Shown here: positions 12,501 through 24,500 of the stretch, piece after piece
How the letters are laid out: each line of letters starts with the position of its first letter
Numbering within the stretch: position 1 is the stretch's first letter
Assembly (NCBI GenBank): GCA_949152475.1
Contig: OX424567.1
Coordinates: 21,477,402 to 21,541,401 of the forward strand
Reading direction: 5' to 3'
DNA length: 64,000 nt
Origin: Terebella lapidaria
Lineage: Eukaryota > Annelida > Polychaeta > Terebellida > Terebellidae
Made by a program: the position numbers and the translations under genes
Notes under the pieces: generated by a model
What the model was told of the DNA's origin: nothing
Databases searched by the model: none
What the model saw: the letters and a program-made list of their open reading frames with translations, nothing else

Positions 12501-15500
12501 AGGCCGGACGTCTACCATTGTACGGCGTATTGCCCTTATCCAATGAAGATGAAATTGGAATTAGAAGCCACCACAAGTGTTGCGCATGTAATATACGACC
12601 CCCTTCTTAGAAGGAGGCCGGGGTTCCGGTCATTCCGGCCGGACCGCGTATTGTAAGGTACGATCCGGACGAGAACGAGCGTCACCCGCTGCCGCGGCTG
12701 GTCCGCACGCGCGGACTTAACAACCGCTCCATTATCATAATGGATAGTCGGTTTCCTGCCGTAAGAAACCTTAATTACTATAACCGTAATTATAGTAATG
12801 GCTCACGGGGGATAACTACACCGAAGTGCGTCATCTTAAAGCGCCGCGGACGCCGGACGAGTCACGCGGACGAACCGCGGACATCAGTCCTCATCTGCGG
12901 ACACTATCCCCGCGTCCAGAGCCAGTTCCCCAAATCCGTGGGAAGACGCTTCTCCCGTAGCGGACGTAAATCCCAACCTCAGTCTGGCCATATAAGAGGT
13001 TGTCCCGGGACCAGGGGCGTCCGGCCGAATCAGTAAATTCGTCCGGCCAGCGTAACCGTTGTACGGATTACGCCGGACAGCCGTCCACAAGATGCGGACC
13101 GGCCATCCGCACGTCCCTGGCGCTAGAAACTACAGGAGGGCGGATGCGGAGCGGCGGCGTTACGACATGAAAGTCTCCGCGGACCTCAACTCCGAAGATG
13201 GCCACAAAGTAGCCACCCGCGGAGGTAAGTCATGCGGACTCTCACAGAACGACCTAAAACCCATCCATAGTATGACAGACGGGTACCGCAGACGCATCCG
13301 CATGGGCGGAAGGTTATTCCCACCCATACCGGGCTGGCGCACGTGGTTTCCGGCGTGGCCGCCCGTCATCCGCAGGTACTGGAGGGAGTGGAGGTACCTG
13401 CGGATCGCCGTCATCTGGCTGATAGCCACCCAGTCCATCATCTGACGGGTCAGAGAGGTCCGGGAGGCCCACCATACGGCGCACACGCTCGTCCGGAGTC
13501 CGCGGATGCTGACCGGACGGATCCCATACGGGAGCATCATCCGGTTCCGCATCTTGAATTAGCGGATCCATGACCAGCGGGCCCTCGTACTTCTTCAGAT
13601 TATCGATATGGACAACCAGAACCCTGTCCGGATCGGAATCCCTCCGGATCCGGTAGTCCACATCTGTCACCTGTTTCAGTACGGTAAACGGGCCTATCCA
13701 CGGCTTAGCAAATTTATTGCCTTGCTTAAGCGGCGGATAATAGTAGCGCACCTTGTCGCCTTCCGCAAAAGCTGGCCTACCCTTAGCATGGGCGTCATAG
13801 CCTCGCTTCTGCCGGAGGGCAGACTTGTCCAGGCGCGCGCGCGCGAAATCATGGGCGTTCGCCAGGGCGCGGCGAATCCACTCCACGTACTCCGGACCGC
13901 ACTGGGGTACTGCGCCGGTCTCTGCCGCAGTTGGATACATAATATCCACGGGCAAATTTAGCTCCCGGCCGTACAACATCGCGTGCGGAGTAACTCCGGT
14001 CGAAGAGTGGACCGACGACCTGTACGCCATTAAGACATACGGGAGGTGGTCATCCCAATCATTCGCACGATCATTCACAAAGGCCGCCAGCATGTTGAGG
14101 ACCGATCGATTAAAGCGTTCGACCTGGCCATCAGACTGGGGCCTGTAGGGGGTGGTCCGCACCTTGGTACTGCCTAGCATCTGTGCTAGGTTTCGGAACA
14201 GGTTGCTCTCAAATTGCGTGCCCTGATCCGAATGTACCTGTTTAGGTACCCCATGGTACACCACCCATCTATTCACCAATAACCGAGCTACCTCGTCCGC
14301 AGTCTGGCGGCGCAGTGGGTAGGCGTCGGTATACTTGGTAAAATAGTCGGATATCACCAGGATGTACCGGAAACCGCGCGGGGTGACCCGGTGGGTATCC
14401 AGTATATCCAAAGCTATCCGATCAAACGGCGCGCCCGCCTTAACCGTGGTTAAGGGGTGGCGGCCAGGAGTCGGGACTCCTTTGCGAGCTTGACACCGAG
14501 GGCAGGCTGCGCACCACCGTTGCACGTCCAAGCCGCTACCAGGCCAATGAAAGCGCTGTTGTAGCCTATGGACGGTCCTCCGGATTCCCAAGTGACCGGT
14601 CACCCGGAGGTCATGCAACTGGTGGAGTACTTCTTTCCGCAGCTCCGCCGGAAGCACCAACTGCCATATTGGAGGCAGTGGGGTCGGTGGCTCATAGCGC
14701 CGGTACAGGAGGCCATCCCTCAAGGAGAGTCGTTCCCACTGAGATACTAGAGACAAGGTCTCCTCCCTGTAGGTCTTTCGCTCATCCTTCGAGGGCTTCT
14801 GGCCGGCCTCAAGGGCTGTGATTACCGGTGCCAGAGCTCTGTCAGCTCTCTGCGCCGCAGCTATCTGCGCCGGAGAGTAGCCACCCAAGTAATTAGGCTC
14901 CTCATCCGTCGCGTCCGGCTGCGCCGCAGCGGCCATCACCACAGGGGGCAAGGACCGCTCATACTCAGACTCTCCAGAGGACGAGGGTACCCACGAGGAG
15001 TACACCGCCGGACTCGAGGAAGACTCGCTGGAGCTGAGCCGCACCTCCGCTTCATATGCGGGACGCCCTCGCCGATATCGGCGGGTCCGCGCGCGGAGAT
15101 GAGCCCTAGACGCTCCGGCCGCCGTGTTGTTAGAGGGGGCGGCGGCCTGCGGTCTCCCCGGAACGTCCAATTCCGAGTCTGAGGACGAATCCGCGGCTTG
15201 CTGGAATGGTGCCATCCCTGCACAACCCGGATTCTTGCACTTATGACAACGGGACAGGCCGTCCGCGTTGCCGTGCAACTTACCAGCGCGATGCTCTATC
15301 TGCATGTCATACTCTTGGAGTTTGACGAGCCACCGCGCCACCAAGCCATCGGCCTCACTATAGTTGAGGAGCCATCTCAGCGAACTATGATCAGTCCGCA
15401 AGCGGAAATGGCGTCCCAACAAATAGTGCCGGAAGCGCTTGGTCATCGTAACCACCGCGAGCAACTCGCGATGAGTGGTACAGTAGTTCATTTGAGAGCG

Positions 15501-18500
15501 GCTCAAGGCCACACTCGCATAAGCTACTACCCGCTCTTGCCCATCCACGATCTGCGAGAGGACACCGCCGAGTGCGAAGTTACTCGCGTCAGTGTCCAGG
15601 ATGAACTCGCAGTCCGGACGAGGGTGCCGCAGCACCGGGGCCACTACCAAGGCCTGCCGGAGTCCCGAGAAGGCGTTAGCCTGCTCGGCGGACCAAACAA
15701 AATCGGCGCCCTTTTCCGTGAGGATAGTAAGGGGACGCGCGATTTCCGCAAAGCCGCGAATAAACCTGCGGTGGTAGCTCGCGAAGCCCAAGAAGGACCT
15801 CACGTCCGCCACGTTACATGGCGGAGGCCATTTCTGCACGGCCGCCACCTTTGCGGGGTCTGGTCTCACTCCGGTGCCCGTTACCATGAAGCCCAAGTAC
15901 AGGATTTCCTGCGCGAATAGTTCGCACTTACTTGGCTTCAATTTAAGCCCTGCTCCGCGGATGCGATGGAGCACCATCTGGAGGTTGGTGAGAGTTTCCT
16001 CGAACGACCGGCCATACACGACGACATCGTCGATGTAGACCATACATCGCTTCCAGAGGAACCCTTTGAGTACCATCTCCATGAGGCGCTCGAACGTCGC
16101 TGGTGCGTTACAGAGCCCGAACGGCATTACCTTGAATTGGTAGAGCCCGTTCTTGGTAACGAAGGCAGTCTTCGCCCGATCACTCTCCTCCATCTCCACC
16201 TGCCAATACCCGGAGGCCAGATCCAGAGCACAGAAATAGTGCGACCCGGCCAGGGCATCGAAGGTATCCTCAATGTGCGGGAGAGGATATGAGTCCTTCC
16301 GCGTGGCATCGTTGAGTTTCCGATAGTCCACGCAGAACCTCCACGAGCCGTCCTTCTTCTTCACCATAACCACCGGACTGGCCCAAGGGCTGTCACTGGG
16401 TTCGATGATGTCCAAGTCGAGCATCTTTTGCACCTCCTGGTCTATGACCTCTTGGTGCACTATTGCTGCCCGACGAAGACGCTGCTTGAGAGGACGCTCG
16501 TCCACGAGGTCGATGCGGTGCTTGGCGACGTCAGTCTTGCCAACCGCACCATCAGGACCCATGAACACATCCGCATACTGCCGCAGCAGTCTGCGGAGCG
16601 CTTGGCGCTGCTCTTCATCCAACCGGTCCTTCGGAACCCGAGATTCCAAATGGTCCGGCAGGGTGAACGGATCATCTCCGGCGGCCGCCGTCGCGCACGC
16701 AGCACGGCAGACCGGATCGTCGGGGATGACACGACTCGAAGCCGCGGGAATAGCAGTAGCTGCTATGCATCCGCGCTTCAGTACAATCGGAGCATCCGTA
16801 GGATTCACCACGAGGATGGGCATCGCGCGGGGGTTGGACATGACCAGGGCCCCACCCAGCACGAGCCCCGTTCCTGCGGCGAAACTGCTCACGGGTTGCA
16901 CTATACACGGACGACCATCGAGGGGCATGCGGGGACGCCGCGGCCTCGTCTCGATGATCATCTCACTCATCGGCGGCACTACTACAGTGCGCGATGTCCG
17001 CATCTGGAATGAATGCATCGGGCCCGAGCGGAAAAGGAAGTGTGTGTCCTCTCCCATCCGGAACTCGCCAGCGCTAAAGTTGGCAATCACCCGGTGGACC
17101 CGTAGGAAATTCATCCCAATTATCCTGGCCGCTCCGATATCCGCCACGATCGCCTCTGTCAGATACACCTTGTCCCCAAGGGTAATAGGCAGATCGATGA
17201 TGCCATGGATACGGATGCGGTTGTCTCCCGCTCCGTAGAGCTTGTACGGTCCGGGATCTCGCAACTCGAGGTTGCGGAGTGCGGGCTCCTTCCTAAACGT
17301 TCCGGCGGCCACGAGGGTCACCTCCGAGCCTGAGTCTACGAGGAACCGGACCGGCTCCCGTCCGAAGGACAGGGGCAGGTACCAGCAGGGGTCCCTCACC
17401 AGCGCGCAGGTCGGGCGATACCTTTCGCACGCGCTGGGCTCATCTACGGAGTCCTCGCCATCCGCCTCAGCCGCGGAGGAGCTAGACTGGTCTCCAAGGA
17501 CTACTTCCGGAGAAGTCATATCCACTTGGGGTCCGTCCTGCTCATCAGCGGGTGGGGCGGCATCGTTTGCCACCGAACAACTATCCCCGGACGCAGTGTT
17601 GGTCGCCACCACGTCCGGATCTAGTTTCCCTGCCGCGGGTTCCGATTCTGCTGTCCCGGAGGACCAGACCGGAAGGAATTCCTCCGTTGCGGGCCAGGGA
17701 GAGCTCCCTGGTATCCGCGCGACCGCAGGCGTTCCAACAACTCTGGACACTTCAGCCAAAAGTGTCCCTGCTTTCCGCAGAAGTAGCAGGGACGGTTCTG
17801 AGCTGGTCCGGAGGTGAACGCGCAACATTCTGCGGCTCCCGGAGCTTCGAGCCCGGCGCAGTGCGCAATCATCTGCGCGGCGCCGAGGTCGTATTCCTCT
17901 ATGTCGCACTCGTCCGAAGGCGAGCGCGGCGCGGCGACCGGTGCCGCATGTGCGGGCGCCCCTGTAGAGGGTGCCGGCGCACTAACCCACTGCTGGGTAG
18001 GTTCCCTGGCGGGTTCCCGGACGACCGGGTCCTGCCACGGGGTTACCTGCGATGCCTTGACCGGAGGAGGAGTCGCCACCTGCGCGGGTACAGCCGGGGC
18101 CGGAGCCGAGGCTGGAGGCAACTGTCTAGGACGGACAGCCATCTCAAGCGCAAGCGCGGAGTCTATCGCCTCCTCCATCGATCGCTTTTCATGGGTGGCC
18201 AGCCCGTACGCTAGGTGGTAAGGCTGGCCATCGATGAACTGATCGATCAGCATCGTCTCAAACCGTCTGGAGTCCATGTCCGGAAAAGCTCTCCGGCCGA
18301 GTATGCGTAAGCTGTACGCATAGTCTGTCACGGACTCAGTCGGCTGGCGGATACGCGCCTTGAACTCTCGTTCAGACTGCCGCCGATTGGTCGTCGGCGG
18401 GAACAGCAGGCGAAGTTGACGAGCAACCTCGCCGAACGTCACTGTTCCTACCAGCAGACACGGCATCACGCGGAGAGCTTTCCCTTCCAGGCTCCCCGCG

Positions 18501-21500
18501 AGGACGTGTCCAGCTTCAGGCTGGGACCATCCTTCGTACACGGCGGTACGCCATACCTGGAGCAAGTAGTCCTCCAAGTCGGCGTTATCCCCGTTGAACC
18601 GTTTCCGCCACGAAGAGTGGTCGGGCCCGTCATCGCGTTTGCTACGCGCCCGACGTGCGGTCCCGGCTCCGGGGTCGTCCGTGTACTGCGGCAAGTTCCG
18701 CGCGCTTCCCGCGCCTGCGGCGGAGTCTGCCGGAGCAAACATCGACGCCGCGGACATAGGAGCAGGGAAGCTCACGTTTGCCGCCGGGATCATTCCCGCT
18801 GAAAACCCACTCTGGCTAGGTGCGGGCGGGGCTCCCATCGAACCTACTGGGTAGGCTCCAGAAGGGGCGGCAAAGCTTGGGGCCGAAGCCGCCTGTTGCC
18901 ACTGCCCGTCCGACACACTGTACGTGCCAGGGTAAGTCGACCACGCGGCTTGCGCTCCAACCGTTGGAACGGTCGACGCGGTCGCCAACGTGGTGCCTCC
19001 GAGCCGCGGGGCAGGCGCGGGTCCCATTGCGGGGGCCACTGGCGCCTGCGGACTCGGCAGGACTTGGGGAGGGGCTACTGGCCCAGACATCCCCGGACTT
19101 AGGGTGACCGACGGGTCAACGCTCGAATGCAGCTGATTCCGCTTGAACAGTACAAGCGCCTCGGATATCAGCCACCTCTCCCTCTCCGTCAAAGGCCCCG
19201 AGTTGCCTTGTGACAGCGGAGAAGGGGAGCGGTTCCGCCGGTCTGATCGTCCCTGATGGGGCGACCGGGCGCGGTCATAGCGCCCGAGGGGGGCCAGCTC
19301 GCCAAGTGCGTCGGTGAGCTGATCCACCACACTGCCCGGTGCGGACCGACCAGAACCCATGCCGGAGGCTCGCGAGGGAGTCCACCCGGCCGGGTGCGGC
19401 ATCTGGTATGACTGGTCCGCTCGTCCAGAAGGACCCGCATGCATTGGCGCTCGATTCCGGACGCTTGAAGGCGTCTTATGGAAGGGTGCCGATTGCCACG
19501 GATCTGTTCTGGGCACGGGCGGGCGCGGCGTAGAGCCGTTGCCAGCTCCACCCACCGCGCCTAACACGTCAAGGTCCGGCCTTGACGGCAACTCCTGCTG
19601 CGGCCCCGCGGGGCTCGACCCTACGTCCGAAGACGGGGCCAGGGACGCCGGAGTCGTCTCCGCGGACGGGGTCTTGTCCACGGAGGTTTCCGCGCGTTCC
19701 TTCCGGCCACCGGAGTCGTCCGGAGACGTCTCACGGTGGCTGTCGCGCGACCGGGTGTGGTCCGCGACATTTCCACCCTTATCCCTCCCCTTGGGTTCAT
19801 CGGCCTTATCTTTGGCCTTATCTTTCTCTTTAGTCATTCCTTTGAGATGTCCTTGAGGAGCGGGCGATCCCCAGGGACTAAGGAGGCTACAACACTGTGA
19901 CGGTAGGCTGCGATGGAACACTGTCGGACTGATCCTGGTCACGGCACCAATGTAAAGTTATTGACTACCGTCCGCTCTTCGGGATCCTCGAGGATAGTCC
20001 TCTCTCATCCGAGTCCTTGCGGACGCGCATCCGCTATTCCGGATCCTCGCGGCAGGGCCGCTCACCGGAGGTCGCGGCGGACACGGTAACTACTTCATCA
20101 TTAACGGTAACCAGGTAACAGCCCACCCGACACTCCCAGGCCTACGGACACCGTTCAGAAACTGGTTCATCACCACGGTGTTAACTGGCGGGGCCTGGCG
20201 AGCCGCGGTCTGCCTCGGGGACGGAACCCCGTACAGTCCGACATGCTGGCCAGAGCCTCTGTCACATGTCCCGGGAAGGGAGAGAGCTGGCGATCCACAG
20301 GGCCGAAGGCCCCCGAGTCAGCAACTCGTCTCTCCCAGCCCGGGCCTCCCCACGGAAATCGTCCCCAGGGCTCTAGGAGCCCACTACTCAGACCCAGGGA
20401 ACACAAAGCTCATGGCGAGCCTCGTGTGCGTCCTAGTCTCGATCTTGGACAATCTCTTCGAACGAGTCGCTTCCAGTGTATATATAATACACCAGAAACT
20501 GCAGGGCGCACGCGAGGTTAAATCGATCCATTGTTATAGTTTACTGGAGCGTAAATTACAATACGTCGCCGTGGCAACGCACGCTCGAACGGAGCATGTC
20601 AAAACAAGGCCAAGTACAGAAAGGCCACATAAATGGCTTTTATGTTTACAATCACCTGCCGCGTGCTTAGGGCAAAATCGCCACATATATGTATCATCAT
20701 ACATGTATATTCACCTAAGTTGTCACTGCTCCTGTCAGGAAAGTCTCTTTGCATTGGCCTAGGAAGTACAGAAAATATATAGGAAGCTTTAATGAAGCCA
20801 TAAAATCTTATGCACATGAATTCCATCAGCAATATCTTTTAGTTCAGGAGAACTATTGAGGCGTTTCTGATTCCATATACATGTATGTCTCAAAACTCCA
20901 TGATTCAGAATTTGGTGTGAATCCCACCAAAAATAGGTGGTAAGATGGCCAAGACCTTGAGTGTCTGGATTGTGAAAGGGTCACTGAGGGCACTAACCGG
21001 TCATATCCCCGGTCCCGAGGTGGTCTATACCGGTCATCCCGATAACTGTCTCTGTCGCGACCGAAGCTGGTCCCAAATGATCGGCCACCACCGTCCCGGT
21101 AACCTACAAAACATCACTGTCCAACAGGTCACTGAATTCTACTCGATATTCTTACAATATGGATGAATCGATTGTTTTATTTTCAAAAAAAAAAAAAATC
21201 AATTGTTCAAAATGTGATGTGGAATGTGCAAAGTATGAATAACAATACAATACATACCGTTTTGGTATTCTAATTGTGTTGCTATCGGCTACTTAGGCAC
21301 TCATGGCAAGTGTCACCTACTTGAGTTGTCGTTACCTCGATCTCTGTCATCATAACGTCTCCGATCATCGAATCGGTCGAAGCCACCGCCGCCACCACCG
21401 CCACGATCTCGATCTCTGTCACCACGGAAATAACCTCGGTCTCTGTGAGAGCAAACCGATGCTATCAACATTCATCGCAAGACGATGGCTTGACAAGAAA

Positions 21501-24500
21501 GAAACCATGCTATTTATGCACGTGAATGATTTGCTGTGTATGTATATATATATATCAGCACACGGCAAAATTCTTGTGTGTTACCGTCTCAAGTCACAAA
21601 ACCTGAATGACATAGCTGTCTCTCCCTTTTCTCTGCCTTTCCCTCTCTCATTATTTCAATTTCAGCTGAAAGTTTGTTGTATGTTCCTGTGAATCCGGTC
21701 ATACCTGTTTGAATCTCTGTCGTCATAACGGTCACGACGGTCATCAAAGCGATCCCGTCGGTCAAAACCTCGGTCAAAGCCTCGGTCATTGCCTAAAACA
21801 TGGATGGACCACATCTTCAATGTGTTTCTTCAATGCATTTCAAACAAACTAATTCACCAAACAGGAAAGTATGGGACATGATCCCAAGTTCATTATTATT
21901 CGATTTTATTGGATGGATATAAAAAATTTTGCTGCATGTTCTTGATGAAAACTCACTTCTGTCTTCAAAGTGTGGTCTGTCTTCTTTTCTGCGCCAGTCA
22001 CTGTCTGTTTTGTCTTCACCATCGTCACGACGACGAAAGCCTCCATCACGGTCCCTGTCTGCACACACGCAGTTACCATGGCAACAAGTAAACATCTATA
22101 CAAAACTATAAACTTCCCAAATTTTAATTGTAAATTTGCCGTTTATTGTTATTACTCACCTCTAAACTACTACATGCTCCTTTTCGATCCTTTGGATCGT
22201 TCTGGATAGAAATTCGCGTACTGAAAGCAAGGCACGATCGTCTGCCTGCATGACTCGAGCGCTCCTTTTGCCGCCAAAACCGCCGCGCATATGCGCGCGC
22301 AGCTGCGCAGAAGCTTCACTTTTCTGTCCAAAAAACGACAAAAGGAAGCCCCTAGCACACAACTGGCGGGGATGGATGGGAGGGCCTTTACTGTAGTAGT
22401 TTAGAGGTGAGTAATAACAATAAACGGCAAATTTACAATTAAAATTTGGGAAGTTTATTTTATACATCACCAATCTAAACTACTACATGCTCCTTAGAAT
22501 CAAAGGATAGGCGGTGGAGCAGTAGTGCTAGAGAGTCATGAAAACAGACGATAGTCTTGATTTCAAGCGAATCGCTAAAATGCTACATTTTCGATATATC
22601 TTTAGTAATATAATAAAGATACTCACCTAGCGGTGCGATCGCTTGCCTCCGACATGCACGAATTTCTTCTTCACCCATCGGTGGAAAACGGAACTCTACT
22701 TGAGACCGTAACAAAAAGAAACTCAAACACAAACACAAAGTGTTGCTTATATACACGTGCACATTAAAACCAAGACTTTTCTGTCCAGCTGGTTCAAACA
22801 ACAGCTTGCGCTACGACCAGCGGACCCAGTCTAAATCTGGACGACTGGTCCTGAAGTTCGGCAGCATTGGACAGATAGAACCCGATGAATGTCGTAGAAT
22901 TAGTCCACATTCCAGCCCTCACGATATATTCCAACGGAATATTCGACCTGGCCGCCAAAGACATCGAGATGTGTCGGATTTGGTGGGACGATATTTTGTA
23001 AGTGACTCGATCGTCAGCACCTGATTCCGCATAGACAGTCCTCACTACAACCTTCACCCATCGGGATAGTGTAGCTGTGGAGATATCCGTAGCCCTGTTA
23101 GGCTGATAGGAAATAAATAATCGCTTGCGATCTTTCCTGATCGATCTGGTACGATCGATGTAGATTTTCAGCGCTCTAACCGGACACAATAGAGCGTCCG
23201 GCTCATTCCGTCCTACGTAACCGCCCAGTGACGGAATTACGATAGGGGAGAACGCTTTCCCGCCCTCAACTGCAGCACGTGTTTTAGGCATAAAATCACG
23301 TACTGGGTATAAGGAAACGGACCCATCCGCGCCAAATGCGACTCGCGATACGTCGATCGCCGCGACATCTGAGCGTCTTCGACCACTTGCTAGCATAACT
23401 AGCAGGAAAGTCTTAAGAGTTAACCTCTGCAAGGAAACTTCCTTGAGAGGCTCCCAAGGTGCTTTAGTAAGACAATATAGCACAAAAGCCATGTCCCAAT
23501 CCGGTAGAGTAGGAACTCCACGTGGCCTTTGCGTCCTAAAGGACGCCAAGAGATCAGCAAGGATACGATTATTAGTTAAATCGATCCCCCTAGCACGGAA
23601 TACAGGGCCCAGCATGGACCTGTATCCCTCGATCGTAGTAGGCTTCAAATTAAGCCTATCAAAGAGATAGCAGAGAAAGTCTAGCACTGCATTCAGAGGG
23701 GCAGAGAGCGGATCAATGCGCCTTCCGTTACACCAACGTACGAATACTCTCCATTTAGCCTCATACGTTTTAGAGGAGGATCTCCTATTCTTTCTCGCGA
23801 GATGTACGGACACCTGCTGAGAAAACCCTGCCTCCTGGAAGGATCGCTCGGTAGCCTCCAGACGTGTAATTTGAGCACGTGGACGGAATCGTGAAATATA
23901 TCCCGCCCCGGTTGCTTCAGCAACCTGTCCTCGATCGGGAGAACCCGTGGTACATCGATCAGGAGGGACAGTAGCAGGGGGAACCACGCCTGCATCGGCC
24001 AGCATGGCGCCACCAACAGAATCTCGCACTGAGACCTGGCTACTTTGTGCAGCACTTCTGTTAGGAACCGAGTTGGCGGGTACGCATACCCGAACATCCC
24101 GTCCCACGACTGAGACATCGCGTCCACAGCCAGTGCCTCGCTCTCTGGCAGAGGTGAGAAGTAGACCGGGAGCTTGTGATTCCGAGAGGTTGCGAACAGG
24201 TCTATGTTCGGTGTCCCGAACGCCTGACAAACGCGCCGAAACACCCCCGGATGTAGACTCCACTCCGTGCCTATGATCTTGTCCGGTCTCGACAGAGCGT
24301 CCGCTAGGACATTCCTGTGACCCGGCAGGTGCCTCGCCCTGATAAACAGACGGTACTTGAAGGCAAACCTGATCAGACACTCGGCCTCCAAACAAAGCTG
24401 ACTCGACCGAGTTCCACCTTGTTTGTTTATGTGCGCCACTACTGTGCTGTTGTCTGTGAAGACCAACCACTTCGTCCCTGGGGGACTCTGAGGCCCCCAG

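Larger units (their letters stand above)
6695..20685 (-). mobile_element. Ty3/Gypsy-type LTR retrotransposon with gag, pol and a third ORF; young and looks whole
   Basis: The 13,991-bp element lies on minus inside EIF4B intron 10. In element order it has: 5' LTR (20685-19951), primer-binding-site region, gag, overlapping pol in the -1 frame, a 1.9-kb non-coding gap, a large third ORF, polypurine tract, and 3' LTR (7429-6695). Pol order protease-RT-RNase H-integrase places it in Ty3/Gypsy. Both LTRs are 735 bp, start TG and end CA, and read identical by eye. The flanks share TATA, a 4-bp target duplication. The element is far more GC-rich than its surroundings. Identical LTRs and long open frames mean a very recent insertion, and the element looks whole. 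At nearly 14 kb it is long for the family, mainly because of the third ORF. I could not assign a clade without a tree. Confidence 0.96.
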
